Counted from the stretch's first letter, positions 48,386-60,173 are shown. The stretch: 64,000 nucleotides of DNA from Brasenia schreberi (GCA_036023115.1 JAYKKT010000040.1:2539501-2603500), one strand, 5' to 3'. Program-made: numbers and translations. The notes: generated by a model from the letters alone, not told the origin.

Positions 48386-50804
48386 CTAAAGCATGAACAT
48401 AACCTTGATGGCACTGCCTCCTTGGGCACTGACCTCAAAGGCCTTCTCAATCTCCTCTTGCGAAAACCCAAATTTGTGAGTGATCAATGGCTTCACATCT
48501 ATCTTTCCGGATCTCATGAACTCGGCACAGAGCGGGTACGTGTTCTTGAACCTAAAGACTCCAAGGATATCCACTTCCCTGATCAAAATCACATGGAATT
48601 TAGTTTCCCTGCGTTATAATTTGCAATCCTGTATTTCCAAAATGCAGATAAAGTTGAGTTGGCTATTATAGATCAAGCGATCTGATATATCATGATCTAG
48701 CATCAAAATGCATGTTATTTATTCAGATCAATCACCAAAAGCTGCTATTTTGCCTGCATTTCTATCATTCGTCACTATAAAGAGGGTGACCACAAAAGCT
48801 TCAGCTAAGGCAATGTGCGTGTATACCTTGCTGCTGCATTAGTCAGAGGTACAGTCAATTGGCTTGCGCCCAAGCCCAGGAGGCAGACTTTTCCACCAGA
48901 GCGGGTTGCCTTGATGGCAGTAGACATAGTCTTGCTAAAACCAACACAATCAAAAGTAACATCAATGGCAGCATTCATTGCTTCCTGTATCAGAACTATC
49001 TCTTCATCCAAATCCTGCAAAATCAATGATGATTATCTTTAGACTGACAGTTAATTGCCAAGCCTGCTGCCCGACTATGTTATTATATTACACTCCTCCC
49101 TACTTTGAGTGAACAGTATCAATTGTGTGCAGGAACCAGTAACTATATATACCTTTCCATTTGAGGAAACTTTGACACATTGATCTGCACCAAGAGACTC
49201 TGCAAAATAAAGCCGCTCCTCATCAACATCAACCATGACAATCTTGGGGCAGCCAAAAGCTTTAGCTGCCAGCAAGGTTGTAAGTCCAAGTGGGCCTGCT
49301 CCCATGATCAAGACTTTCGTATCGGGGCCGGCAACAGCACGCATGCACGCATGCATGCTGACACTAAGTGGCTCGATTATTGCACCTTCCTCTAAACTCA
49401 CATTGTCAGGTAACTTGAAACACAAATCAGCTGGATGTACAATCTGAAGAACATTAACCAGAAGGCATTCATAAAACTCGAAGTTCAACATACATCAACC
49501 ATACTTTCTCAGTTAGATAGGATTACTATCAACAAGAAGTCATCAAATAAGCAGTAGAACTTTATTGGAATTTTAAGCCCCTAATATACAAATAGATAAA
49601 ACAGTAGGAATAATCACCATGGGGACTTGGATATCTAAATTTTCCTACTAGTTTTCTGTATCTGTTTGTTCTTCCTGGAATTTCATCACCTTATTAGCTA
49701 GAGCGCCATGATATGAAGGTGTTGCGAAGAACTTCACATCTGGGCACAGATTGTAACGACCACTCTTGCAGAGATCACATCTCCAACAGCTGACTCCGGG
49801 CTCGATAGCAACTCGATCACCAACAGCTACATTCTTGACATTGCTACCGACTTCTTCAATGATTCCAGCACACTCATGCCCCATGACAAGAGGCTCCTTC
49901 ACAATGTGACCTGCCACTTGCATGTGCTGCAAATGTTTTTGCAGAGCGTGAGTGTTTATTGAAACATAAAGATCATAAAATCTGCCAGTCTTTCTATATA
50001 CTTAAATTGACAAGTGAGAGATCCTAATGTAGAGGAAAAGGGTTGTTTGGTATGTTATATGAGTCATATGATGATCCGAGCCATTAAATTGCATGTTGTG
50101 GTGCGGCTCCGAATGCAGATGGACGGCTCAGACCTTGTCTAAGATCATATAAACGTATATAATGTATCTTAAAATGTTGTAATGAGTCAAAGACCAGATA
50201 TATGCCTTTAGGTAGTGAACATCAGTTCCACAGATACCCACAGCCTTCATTCTCACTTTGACGTCGTAGGGACCTACAATCAAATAAGCAAGAACAACAT
50301 ACAAATGAAAGGCACATACTCTCCCATGGCAATCAAGATCAAATTTAAATGCCAAAACAAAAGAAAATAGTCACATAATTAGATTATAGAACTAAGAAAA
50401 GACATAACAGTAAACAAAAAGCCAGTTACCAGTGAAGTTTATTACACTGTATATTATGGAATGCATTTATTTAAAATACCGAGCGGTGGGAGTTTGAAAG
50501 GTAGGATTTTGAGAACATTTGCCGCAACAAGAAATGCACCCATATTCTCTTCTTCTTCTTGATCTCCATCGTCAATTTTGGCACATTCAACTGCATCAGC
50601 AATGGCAGCAATATCAACTCCTTTATCAGTGGTATCTTCAACTGCTTCCTCAACATCATCGGTACCTTCACCTGAATCAACAATGACGTCCATGGAACCT
50701 TCATCATCTCCATCGTCATAGTTGGTACTTTCAACTGCTTCCTCAATGACAACAACTTCATCGACCACTGCCACCTCGCCCTTCCTACTTTCAGCCTCTG
50801 CCAT
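48386..50804 (-). CDS. sorbitol dehydrogenase-like protein, copy B, with acidic N-terminal extension
   Basis: Six exons: 50804-50480, 50273-50206, 49926-49690, 49443-49153, 49014-48827 and 48578-48386. They join in phase into 433 residues. Exons 2-6 are 68, 237, 291, 188 and 193 bases, identical to copy A, so this is a tandem duplicate. Zinc ligands are kept: Cys123 in GICGTD, His148-Glu149 in GHECAG, Glu234 in IIEPLSV, and cysteines 178, 181, 184 and 192. The NAD turn is the normal GAGPLG. Substrate-side residues differ from copy A (for example CEP to IEP), so the polyol preference may have changed. Two oddities stand out. About 86 residues precede the conserved NMGAFLVAANVLKI stretch, against about 18 in copy A. 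They are very acidic and built of repeats. Intron 2 appears to start with GC (AAG|GCATAT), not GT. The ATG at 50804 is the first in frame behind a TATA box. Confidence 0.85.
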
Positions 50805-50899
50805 TACAGATTAGCTCGCTAATTACAATTAGAAAAAACTAAGGAGAAGAATATTTTCTCACTCTATTAATGTGGATCACCTAAAAGACGGTAGAGGCC

Positions 50900-50907
50900 T
50901 TTATATA
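50900..50907 (-). promoter_or_regulatory. TATA box of dehydrogenase copy B
   Basis: On the minus strand TATATAAA (then ggcc) lies about 96 bases before the ATG at 50804. It supports transcription through the extended first exon rather than from within it. Confidence 0.6.
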
Positions 50908-51571
50908 GCAAGCACAACCTTCGTGAACCCTCCAAATTTCTACCATAATTCCTGACAGATGTTTCCATTAAAGCACTAACTCGGTATCATGTAAGAATAA
51001 ACTTCACAGAACATGCTTCTCATATTCACGTGGGGGCCGGTGCACCGTTTTCTGTATTGCCGTACTTCGCCAACTTTTTCTTTCTTCAAGAATTTCTTTC
51101 GCCAGCATTACCATGGCCTGCAACCCAGTCTTGGTTACTTCTTTTTTCGCCAAAAGCTCAGGACATGATGCTTTTTTTTATTATTATAAAGAAGTTTTCA
51201 ATTCAGGCTGTAAAACAAGCCGAGCTGGATTGCATCGGCTTGTCGCTATAGTCTCATTAGATTGTTGCTGGTTTGTGACTTGACTCAGATTCTTGTTTCA
51301 GATGAACATAGAGGGACACACTGCAAGCTTAGCAAGTTGAACAGTCTTTCTTGTCCTGTTAATCTTTTGCAGAAATTTCACTAAAATGATAAAAAATCTA
51401 AAGTTAAAATGAGGTTTTCATAATGCAATGTGCATTATAAGAACAAGAACCTTTGTCTCAGGAGGATACAAGTACACCCATCTAGCCAATTGAGCATTGT
51501 TTTATGACGTTCATACTAAATATCATAGATATGTAACTAAATTCTCTTATCAAAACCAAGCGAGGATAAGC

Positions 51572-51685
51572 ACGAAGAGCAATAGCTTGCCTGCCTAGGG
51601 GTTAGACTCAAAAATTGAAGGTTATGAGTTCGACACAAGGGCATGCTTCTGGCTTCGGCCTTCCCATTCTACAAAAAAAACAAAA
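51572..51685 (+). mobile_element. tRNA-derived SINE
   Basis: A box tagcttgcctgcc (51593), B box gagttcgacac (51626-51636), tail ggcttcggccttcccattc and an A-rich end. It shares the tail with 53229-53365 and 62292-62400. Confidence 0.65.
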
Positions 51686-53228
51686 GCCTTGACAATCAAA
51701 CATGTTTGGAGTTCGTTTTGTGCACCATATGAGCCAAGTACGCTAGCTCATCTCATGCACAAGTTTAGCTCAATTGGAGATGAAACGAACTGAAAAATGA
51801 GCATTCATCTTGTTCAATTTGCAAGCTTAGCTAGTTATTAACATGAATTGATCATTGCCTCCATGGGAGCTGATCATCATGAAAGGTGGTAATGCATTGT
51901 CCACAGTGGCAGACCTGAGATTTCTTTGGGGTGAGCCATACTTGTATTTTGGGTGAGACTCACTTGTATTTTATGTCTTAAAAACACTTGTATTTTATTC
52001 CTAAAAAACACCTGTATTTTTCTCAAGAATTTTGCAGATTTCCGATCGAGCACATGCTTCACCTCGCCCTTTGGTTATTACAAGTTTGCACGATACCACT
52101 TAGGAGGAGACATGGAGTATGGGCCACTCCCTGTTTCAACTTAAAACTATACACCGAGTAGAGGCGTGCATCCGTCGGTTCGGTTCCAGTGATAGAACCC
52201 AAAAACCAATTCGAAAATGAATTGAAGAACCGAAACCAAACAGAATCATAGGGATAATGGAACCGAACCAAAAAAAAATAGTTTGGTTTGAACAAAAAGA
52301 ATTCCACAAAATAAATAGTAAGAATGTATGAAGATGTACATAATATTCCTTTTCACATTCCCAAATAAGAGTGGCAGCTCATATGTATTGTTCCACAATG
52401 AAGTCAATGCTTGGAAGAGTGGCGTACACGTTCATTAATAAAATCAGAGGCTAAGTTATTCATTATTAACAGGTCTTTTTTGTCTAATGGCAAAAACTAG
52501 GGGTGTCAATGGATCGGATACATCTACTATTCGACCCGTATGAGAATTCACTTAATTTCAGTTTCAGAAACCATATAATCCATGCATTGGAAATGAAAGT
52601 TTGCTTTCTGGGGTACTGCTATTCGACGGATCATGATTTAAAATCCAAATAAAATTGTAATGCATGTTCCGGGAAGTGGGTTTTTGGTGTTATCAGTATC
52701 GGATTGGTTGGATCTTGTAGAATTGAATATGTATCCGGCCCGTTTTACGTCCCTAAGCAGAAATATTAGAAACCATAGCTTTTTCGGTTTAGCTGTTGAC
52801 GGTCTGAACAAATTGACTCTTCATATGATGGTGCTGGGCTGCTGGCTTTAAAGAAATGTGCCGGCCATGACGATACTTGAGAAGGAATAATAAAAGAATA
52901 TTGACCTATATTCCAAGACTATGGAGACCCATTATTCATTTGCACTTTGAATGTAGAATTTTCTGGTTCCCTGAATCCGGACCGAAAATACATGGCCGCC
53001 CAGTCTCCTCTTGATCCCTGTGTGTGTGTGTGTGTGTGTGAGTGAGAGAGAGAGAGAGAGATTTTTCTGGGGTTGGGAATATAAAGTGCATTCGAACTCG
53101 TCGAGTTAGGATCGATGAACCGAGTATGAGGAACACAAAGGCATTCGGCTCAGTTTAATCTTATAATTAGCTCGTTATAGTGCCTGAATTTGGATTTGAA
53201 TCATCTATATGTAAATACAAGAAGAAAC

Positions 53229-53365
53229 TAGGCGCACCATGAGCAATAAGTTCACCTGGCTCTGGTTTGACTCACAAGTTGAAGGACATGAGTTCGACAC
53301 CCTGGGCCTTGGGGCATGCATCCAGCTTCGGCCTACCCATTATACCATATCAAACAAAAGGAAAC
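53229..53365 (+). mobile_element. tRNA-derived SINE
   Basis: A-box region gttcacctggctctgg, then 'cacaagttgaaggacatg', B box gagttcgacaccc (53290-53302), tail agcttcggcctacccatt and an A-rich end. Same family as 51572-51685. Confidence 0.65.
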
Positions 53366-53778
53366 GGCATATTGATGCCATAAGTTCCTAAGAACTGGAG
53401 ATATAAGAAGAAGAATGTATTCCAAGTACCTTGGTCGATAAGCCGAAAAGACCAGCTATGTATCTTTGGCTTGGTAAGCTTTTTCCGACCAACTATCTAA
53501 TATTAGACGGGATCTGTCCGGAGATGTTTGCCGGACTCCGGCAGGTTCCTTGCCGCCTTTGTTCTTTCAGTGCAAGTAGATTCTTGGGAATCCATGGCAA
53601 TGAAAATTCTCGTTCCCAAGCAAACTCTGACAGCTTGTCGAAACACGCCCTGATTCTATGATGTAAATGATGGATGCTTCATAAACAAGCATCCCGTGTT
53701 CGGTTCATTTGACTCGTAATATTCTGGAGAACAGCCTCATTTACCAGACATATATATACATGTGTTTGCACATGTATG

Positions 53779-53786
<8 letters not shown>

Positions 53787-53871
<85 letters not shown>

Positions 53872-54006
53872 TTAAATATTTTTACTTTATCACTTCAACT
53901 ATTTCATTTCAAAAAGATCAAAGAGGTTAAGATGATAAATTAGATTTGAATTTAGATTTGGACATTTATCACTATCTTTCTCACTCTACACACACACACA
54001 CACACA

Positions 54007-54089
<83 letters not shown>

Positions 54090-54360
54090 TTGTGACACTT
54101 CACTTCTTATTTATCAACTTATGTGTGTGGCCATACACACACACACACACATATATATATATATGAGACTTCGGTATTTGCTAGCAAATAGAAACAAATC
54201 TCAACCATGTGATAGATGATTGGGATATGAATTTATAAGATAAAAAGACATGTGTACTTGTTGCAAGTATACCTTATTCACGTGAGCATTTTTATTTTTC
54301 AAATTCCAAATCTCAATCATCTATTTATATTTACTAGCACCTAAAAGTACTAATATATAC

Positions 54361-54446
<86 letters not shown>

Positions 54447-54450
54447 CAAT
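53787..54450. repeat. cluster of (AT)n, (AC)n and (CT)n microsatellites with a fold-back between
   Basis: Long AT tracts at about 53787-53868, 54009-54085 and 54405-54443, an AC run at 53990-54006 and a CT run at 54366-54395. Between them, 54168-54365 is a diverged fold-back related to 41187-41453 (shared ttgctagcaaata against tttactagcacc). The bases following the second and third AT tracts are duplicates of each other (gatgttgtgac, then cactt and ttatttatcaactt). Confidence 0.7.
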
Positions 54451-54914
54451 GATGTTGTGACCCTCACTTTTTATTTATCAACTTCTGTGCTGCCAAATGA
54501 ATATAAAATATGAAAAGATAACATCACTAATTGTAAAAGTAGGATACCGTATCTTTGATTTTAAACTATGGACTTATTCTATGCACGGGAAAGCATAAAA
54601 GTTAGGTGTTTTGTACTTCACAAATTCCTAAATATAGTTGACAAAATACTTAAGATACTGTTTGGAGAGACGTGCTTGTCCAGCATAATTCTTACCACTT
54701 TATTTGCTGATTTATTGTCTTAAAATAATTTCTTTCAAAATTAAATCCTATCATCGACTAATTTATGTATGGCCCGTCAATAGATGATTTAATTCTAAAT
54801 CATGTAATTACCAAGATTCTTTGTCTAACTATATTCAATACGATAGGGGTGTAGATGGATCGAGTTTCAGTGAGATCCAATTCTAAATTCCGCATGAATT
54901 TCAGAATCAAATTA

Positions 54915-54995
54915 GGTGCAGGGTGAGCACAATTAGCAATAGCTCACCTGGTTAGGTGGTTGATTCACAAGCTCAAGGTCATCGGTTATATATAT
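54915..54995 (+). mobile_element. tRNA-derived SINE, 3'-truncated
   Basis: A box atagctcacctgg (54949) and 'gattcacaagctcaaggtcat' as in the other copies. It breaks off at the B box (cggttatatata), where AT-rich sequence and a fold-back begin. Confidence 0.5.
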
Positions 54996-55160
54996 AGTGA
55001 TTGGATCTTGCTCATACCGACATATCCTCTCACCCATTGTTTTTGGGTGACACGAGTGTAATAAAAATATTTTTCGTACTTTTCAAACCTTTTAAAAATT
55101 TTGAAATTGTACATTGCAACCAAAAACAATAGGTGAGCATGAACAAGTACGAGCTAACTC
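54996..55160. mobile_element. fold-back element
   Basis: Arms ctcacccattgtttttgg (55029-55046) and ccaaaaacaataggtgag (55120-55137) are inverted with one mismatch. Partial pairing continues outwards (tgctcat against atgagca-like wording). It lies directly in the broken SINE at 54915-54995. Confidence 0.45.
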
Positions 55161-57328
55161 GGGTTGCTAATAGGTTTTCAATTAGTAGTTCTAAAAGAAT
55201 TCAAATAAAAGTGACTTTATTTATTAAACGTAAGTGACTTTGAGGACAATTATTTAAATTTAATAAACTAACTCTACTATGAAAGAAACGCATTTGGAGT
55301 GAATGTGTAAAGTTAGTCTCATGGATCCAGGAGCACGCACATCTGGCTCGGTCATCCCGATAGAAATTTTCCAAACAAAAAGCACAATACGAAAACAATG
55401 GTGAATTTAGGCATGATCGGTTCAGAACTAGCTTGACAATTCGAACCAGAATTGAACCGCTTATGGAACCGACAGTAACCAAAACCGGACGAATCAATCT
55501 TGAAACCCGATTCGAAGACCTCTCAGTTCGGTTACAGTTCATGGTCTTCAGAAATTAACTCAGAACCGGAACCGGTTCAACGGTAGAATACTCCCCACCA
55601 TTGGAGTTGGTGGGGAGTTCCAGAGGGCGCACCCAGCGTTGCCCTTTTGTTTGTAAAGTATTTTGTCCTTGTATTTCAAGGGAAAACTTTTAAACAAGTC
55701 TTTTAAAATCCTTTATCAGAACCCTGTTAGTGGTTTCGGAGCGGTTTCCAAACCAAACCCAAAAATGGGACCAGTCCTAAAGTAACTCGATTTCGGTTTC
55801 AGGTTTTAGGTAAACCGGAATTGATGGTATGAGACCATCGCAACCGTCCATTCTTTATGTATGTTTTTAAAAATACTCATAGTTTAGGTACGTCAATTAT
55901 TATTGTCAGCTGTATTTTCGAAATTTTAATAGTATAATTTCATTCTCTTGGTGGAGACACAATATAATATACCGTTGGCGCCATGGTTGGCCTCCTCATA
56001 TAATTAAATGATTCTCTTTTTCTTGACAACAAAATAATTCCTTTTATTGAGCAAACACGTGAAAACAACAATGTGACAACGTTGACCCTCTTGATGTACA
56101 CGTACACAAAGTCGACTCTTTCTCGAATACAGAGTAGGGTCAGCTATGTGGGTTTTTAGTTGTCATTGAGTTCAATCTCGTGTCGTATTAACTTTTATTT
56201 ATTTGAATTATATATTAAATATAAATAAATCCAAGGTTTTACATCTCAAGTTGTGGACTTTTATTTGAATAAAGAACGAGTTTATGTGCCCTAATCACCC
56301 TTCAAAACTTATTGCTTGTTCACATATGAAAGTCCTTATGAGTCATGCCGACATCAACACCATTTTCCAAAGAATTGAACAAATTAAATGCTCAATAATA
56401 ACTTCACAATTATTGCATTCAGATATGATAGCTCGAACACAGACTAACCCGAACACGGTTCAACTTCTTTCTTCTTCTTCTTCTCCTTTTTTTCTCATCC
56501 AGTTTTCAATTGAAAATATCGTGTTAAAATGGCGATATCATCAGAGTCAATCGTTCGTGGGAAAGGGAATCGTTGGTCCCATCTCACGTACCTCAACGAC
56601 GGGGCCCACCGCCAATTGGCAGTGCAAGGCGGTGGGCCCCAGCTGTCCACCCCTGTTGTCACGGGAGCTCGTCGGAAGCGAGCCTTTCCACCGACGCATA
56701 AAACAGAAGCAAGAGGGTGCTTTAAGGCTTTTGCGGGCCCCGCCGCTCTTTTCCCGTTACCGGGACCCACCACCAGCCCTCTTCAACGCCCTTCAGATTG
56801 GAGTAATATGATGAACATGTCGTCATATAGTCTTGATATAGTTGTCATGATATTTTTTAAAAGAAATTAGTTTTACGATATAACTCTAAGTCTTTTCCTG
56901 GAGAAAACATCCAAAAATAATTTCGGAGGCACAAAAAAATTATTATGTAAATGAGCTGAATGAACCAAAGAGAAATTCTTCGTGCGTTTTTGTTGAATCA
57001 ATATCGTGTACAGTGGAGCCAAACAAGAACCAGCCATGAGTTGAGTACGAGATGAACAATTGTTGTTTTTTTTAGTTAGAAATGTGACTTTTCACGTATA
57101 TTAAAACATAATATATTGATTATAACTTATTTGAGAATAATAAATTTTTTATAAAATTTGTCTTACTATTGAAATGATCGTGTGTATATATAATGATGGG
57201 ATCATGTTTGATGATGTTCAGTTATGTCTAATGATTGCTTCTTGAGGACATAAACATATAATATCATCATTTCTACTTTTCAAAAAATTTTAAAAAACTT
57301 AAATTATACTCAAGAAAGGATATGATTT

Positions 57329-57375
<47 letters not shown>

Positions 57376-58030
57376 GAGAGAGAGATTGGATACCGTCCAC
57401 CCCTGATGCTGCTCGCTCAATTGAACCGGATCCATTTTCAAATACTTAAAGCAAAATAGCTTGCGTGTCTTATTAAACTAGAGAGACTCATTTTGGATTC
57501 TTAAACCCGTGCATCCTTAATTTATACAACCTACTAATGATGCTCCAAATGATAATGGCATTATAGCTATTTAAAAAATACATATTTTTTAAAAATGCAC
57601 TGCCTCTTTTTTAAATGTTCTCGTGGAATTGTTGATAATTCTTTATAATATGGATTGATACGAATGGAAGGCATAGATTCTATCTGGGCTGTTAAAACAT
57701 GTTAAATAAATCCGGAAATTATCTTAAAAATAAGTGTCATGGTTGTAATTAGTGATGTAGATAACATGGGCATAAGCATCTTTCTAAACTCCGATAAAAT
57801 ATAAAGAAAGGTGTTAGGGCATCTAAATAAGCTGAGCTGAGCTGAGCTGAGCCAAGCAGTGGTGGACCTAGAAAATTTTCGTGGGTGATGCGAAATTCGA
57901 TTTCGAGTTGAACTCGGGTGAGGCGCTCCGTATAATATTTTCATAAAATCATAATTTTGTATAGATTTTTCAAAGTTTTCAAGATTTTAGGTGAAGCAAC
58001 CGCCCTACCTTGCTCATGAATAGGTCTACA
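55161..58030. other. non-genic; GGTTC-rich repeat, GC-rich block, (AT)n
   Basis: A GGTTC-rich repeat copy fills about 55406-55830. A GC-rich block at 56530-56800 is open in several frames on both strands but shows no recognisable protein and no support for a start. (AT)n stands at 57336-57371. A 'gctgagctgagctgagc' direct repeat is at 57830-57850. No gene is supported. Confidence 0.5.
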
Positions 58031-58038
58031 GATAGAGC

Positions 58039-58441
58039 TAGACATATCCAATTTCGGGTAAACTGAAACCAGCGGTTTAAAACCGTTTGTTCCAGTTAGC
58101 TTAGAACTTGAAACCTTAACCGAACCGGCTCGGAACTGGTTCCCATTATGGTTTCAAAACCATTGGTTCCAAGGCGGTTCTAGTTCAAGTTTGAAACCAA
58201 TAATTTTATTAAAAAAATTACAAGAAATATTTTAAAAAAGACTGAAACCAGTCGTTTGGAACCACCAGTTCAGGTTCCAGTTTTATAAAAGGTGAAATCA
58301 AAACCAGGTGGTCCCCAGTTTGGGGCTCGGTTTCGGTTCCAGTTCCAATTATGGTTTCACTAGTTCTGGGTTCTGCCGGTTCTTGACTCAGTTCAGCTCC
58401 AATTAGAACCACTACGCGCGTTAAAAACCGGCCATGTCTAC
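58039..58441. mobile_element. GGTTC-rich repeat with TAGACAT ends
   Basis: Starts tagacatatcc and ends ggccatgtcta, inverted complements with few mismatches. The interior of 403 bases is saturated with GGTTC, GAACC and AACCGG words on both strands, so much of it can fold on itself. No coding capacity and no clear target duplication. Confidence 0.55.
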
Positions 58442-58757
58442 TTGGAGCCATGCCCAGTTGGGCATGCTTGCGTCTTGGCTTGTTTCACTATAGAACTAGC
58501 CAACGAGCTCAAGCTGAGGTTAGGCGCCGGCTTGTTAAACTTGAGGAACTCAATTTAGCTATTTAATGCAATCATTTTCATGAAAACAAAACTTTTGAGC
58601 CATTGAAGAAGTGTTTTCTTACACGAGGAAAATGAAATAAGCAAAAATTATAGAGACGAAATAGGGAATCTCCTAAAAGAGTGGTGTGAAATTGAAAAAG
58701 GGAACAATAAAAAGAAAGTTGTATGACATGAAGAAGGTCATTCGCCCTCGTGACCAC

Positions 58758-58765
58758 TATTTATA
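58758..58765 (+). promoter_or_regulatory. TATA box of the LysM gene
   Basis: TATTTATA, about 112 bases before the chosen ATG, with a leader of about 80 bases after the expected start site. Confidence 0.5.
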
Positions 58766-58869
58766 CGAAACCTCTCACACTCAACGGCTCACTCAATCAT
58801 TCTACACACACGAAGGGAGGCCTCTTCCGATTGCAGGTAGTGATTGTGGTAGCGGCCGCGGTGGCAGTG

Positions 58870-59187
58870 ATGGCAAAGATGTCCAGCTCTCGAACCCGTT
58901 TGGAAGCAGAGGACGCAATTTCATGGTACTGTGCCGTGGCTTTGGTGGCGTTCATCTTGGTGGGTCTACTCAACAACGACCGGCAGAACCCAGGAATCTT
59001 GCCGGTTTCCGGCCAGCCCTGCGACGAGATTTACGTGGTGGGTGAAGGGGAGACGCTGCATACGATCAGCGGCAAGTGTGGCGATCCTTTTATCGTCGAG
59101 AGGAATCCTCACATCCACGATCCTGATGATGTCTTCCCTGGTCTCGTCATCCGGCTCGTGCCACGGACCGTGGATCAGCAGTACTGA
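58870..59187 (+). CDS. small membrane-anchored LysM domain protein
   Basis: An intronless gene of 105 residues. A short N-terminal part (MAKMSSSRTRLEAEDA) is followed by one hydrophobic segment at about residues 17-34 (AISWYCAVALVAFILVGLL). A single LysM domain lies at about 53-98 (IYVVGEGETLHTISGKCGDP, then NPHIHDPDDVFPGLVIRLVP). LysM domains bind N-acetylglucosamine-containing polymers such as chitin or peptidoglycan. Small proteins with this plan exist in plants, but their role is not known to me. The C-terminus should face outside if the membrane segment acts as a signal anchor. The ATG at 58870 was taken because the frame upstream has no earlier ATG. A second ATG three codons on could also serve. 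Confidence 0.85.
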   Translation: MAKMSSSRTRLEAEDAISWYCAVALVAFILVGLLNNDRQNPGILPVSGQPCDEIYVVGEGETLHTISGKCGDPFIVERNPHIHDPDDVFPGLVIRLVPRTVDQQY

Positions 59188-59984
59188 GGATGGACCCTTA
59201 ATTTCATATTAGGTGCTTCCTCTTTGATCGTTTGATTTTCTGTTTGCTTCTTCTTGTTCCTGGAGTCGTTAGTTTCAGTTCTTTAGTGAAATGTAGGAAG
59301 AAATGCAGATGAAGAAGTTTTAGTAATAAGGAGATATGAGTAGAGAGGCTCCTTCTGTATAGTGTGATATGATATATAAGAATGTTGCGGGAAGTTCCTT
59401 TGTTTTCTTATCTTCTTCCCATTTGGAACTCACATGCTCAGAGAGAGAGAGATGATGACGATATGTGCTCCCGTTGGGCAGAGGCAGGGGAGCGTATGTT
59501 TCGCTTTCAGTTTTTGCATATTTTAGTACCTTTTGGAGCGATGTGAGAGGCCCACTGTTGTGCGAGTGTTAATGCACATTCTACATTTAATGAGATATAA
59601 AATCAGATAGCACAAATTTCACAATACGTAGCTTTATGCCATTTCAATCCTCATATATACATATATACACATATATATACATATATACGCATATATACAT
59701 ATACATATATGTATATATATCATATGCGTGTGTAGAGAGAGTGTGTAAATAATGAATAGACAAAAGGGAGTACTTTGTGACGGTTAAGTAAATTGTTGTT
59801 GTTTGATAGTTAGAAAGTGCATAGCGGGTGCTTTTTTAACGCTTTAACTGCAAACTGGGCAGCTAGCAACCACAAAGATTGATAAATCATTTTGATCTGT
59901 TCTTCAATGTGTTGGCATATACGGAGTACTATTAATTGAATTGTGTTAACTATTCACCACCTTTATATATATATATATATATAT

Positions 59985-60173
59985 ATCGGATCCTATTCAC
60001 TATTGATACTATTCACTTATATTGAGTGAAACAACATTATCTTTCATCAGTTTTCTAAAACCTTTAACTTTTTAAAATTACACCGATATCATCAAAATGC
60101 AATGAGTAAGCATGAGTAGACATAATGTTGTTTCACTCATGCCTCAAAAAAACTATGGTGGTCAGGATCCGAT
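59985..60173. mobile_element. fold-back MITE inside a TA microsatellite
   Basis: Ends atcggatcct and aggatccgat are perfect inverted repeats. Inside, gagtgaaacaacattat and ataatgttgtttcactc are a second perfect inverted pair. TA repeats flank both sides (atatatat before, actatatatata after), which fits a TA target site. No coding capacity. Confidence 0.65.

Larger units (their letters stand above)
50908..53786. other. non-genic, SINEs and simple repeats
   Basis: No gene is supported. It contains two SINEs (listed), a GGTTC-rich patch near 52160-52310, a 'gggtgtcaatggatcggat' patch near 52502 that recurs diverged at 54846, and (GT)n(GA)n at 53021-53061. Confidence 0.5.

Noticed and set aside
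56284..56870. Frames of 92 to 175 codons in the GC-rich block
   Set aside because: Open frames occur on both strands because the block is GC-rich and lacks stops. No motif, start context or splice pattern supports any of them.
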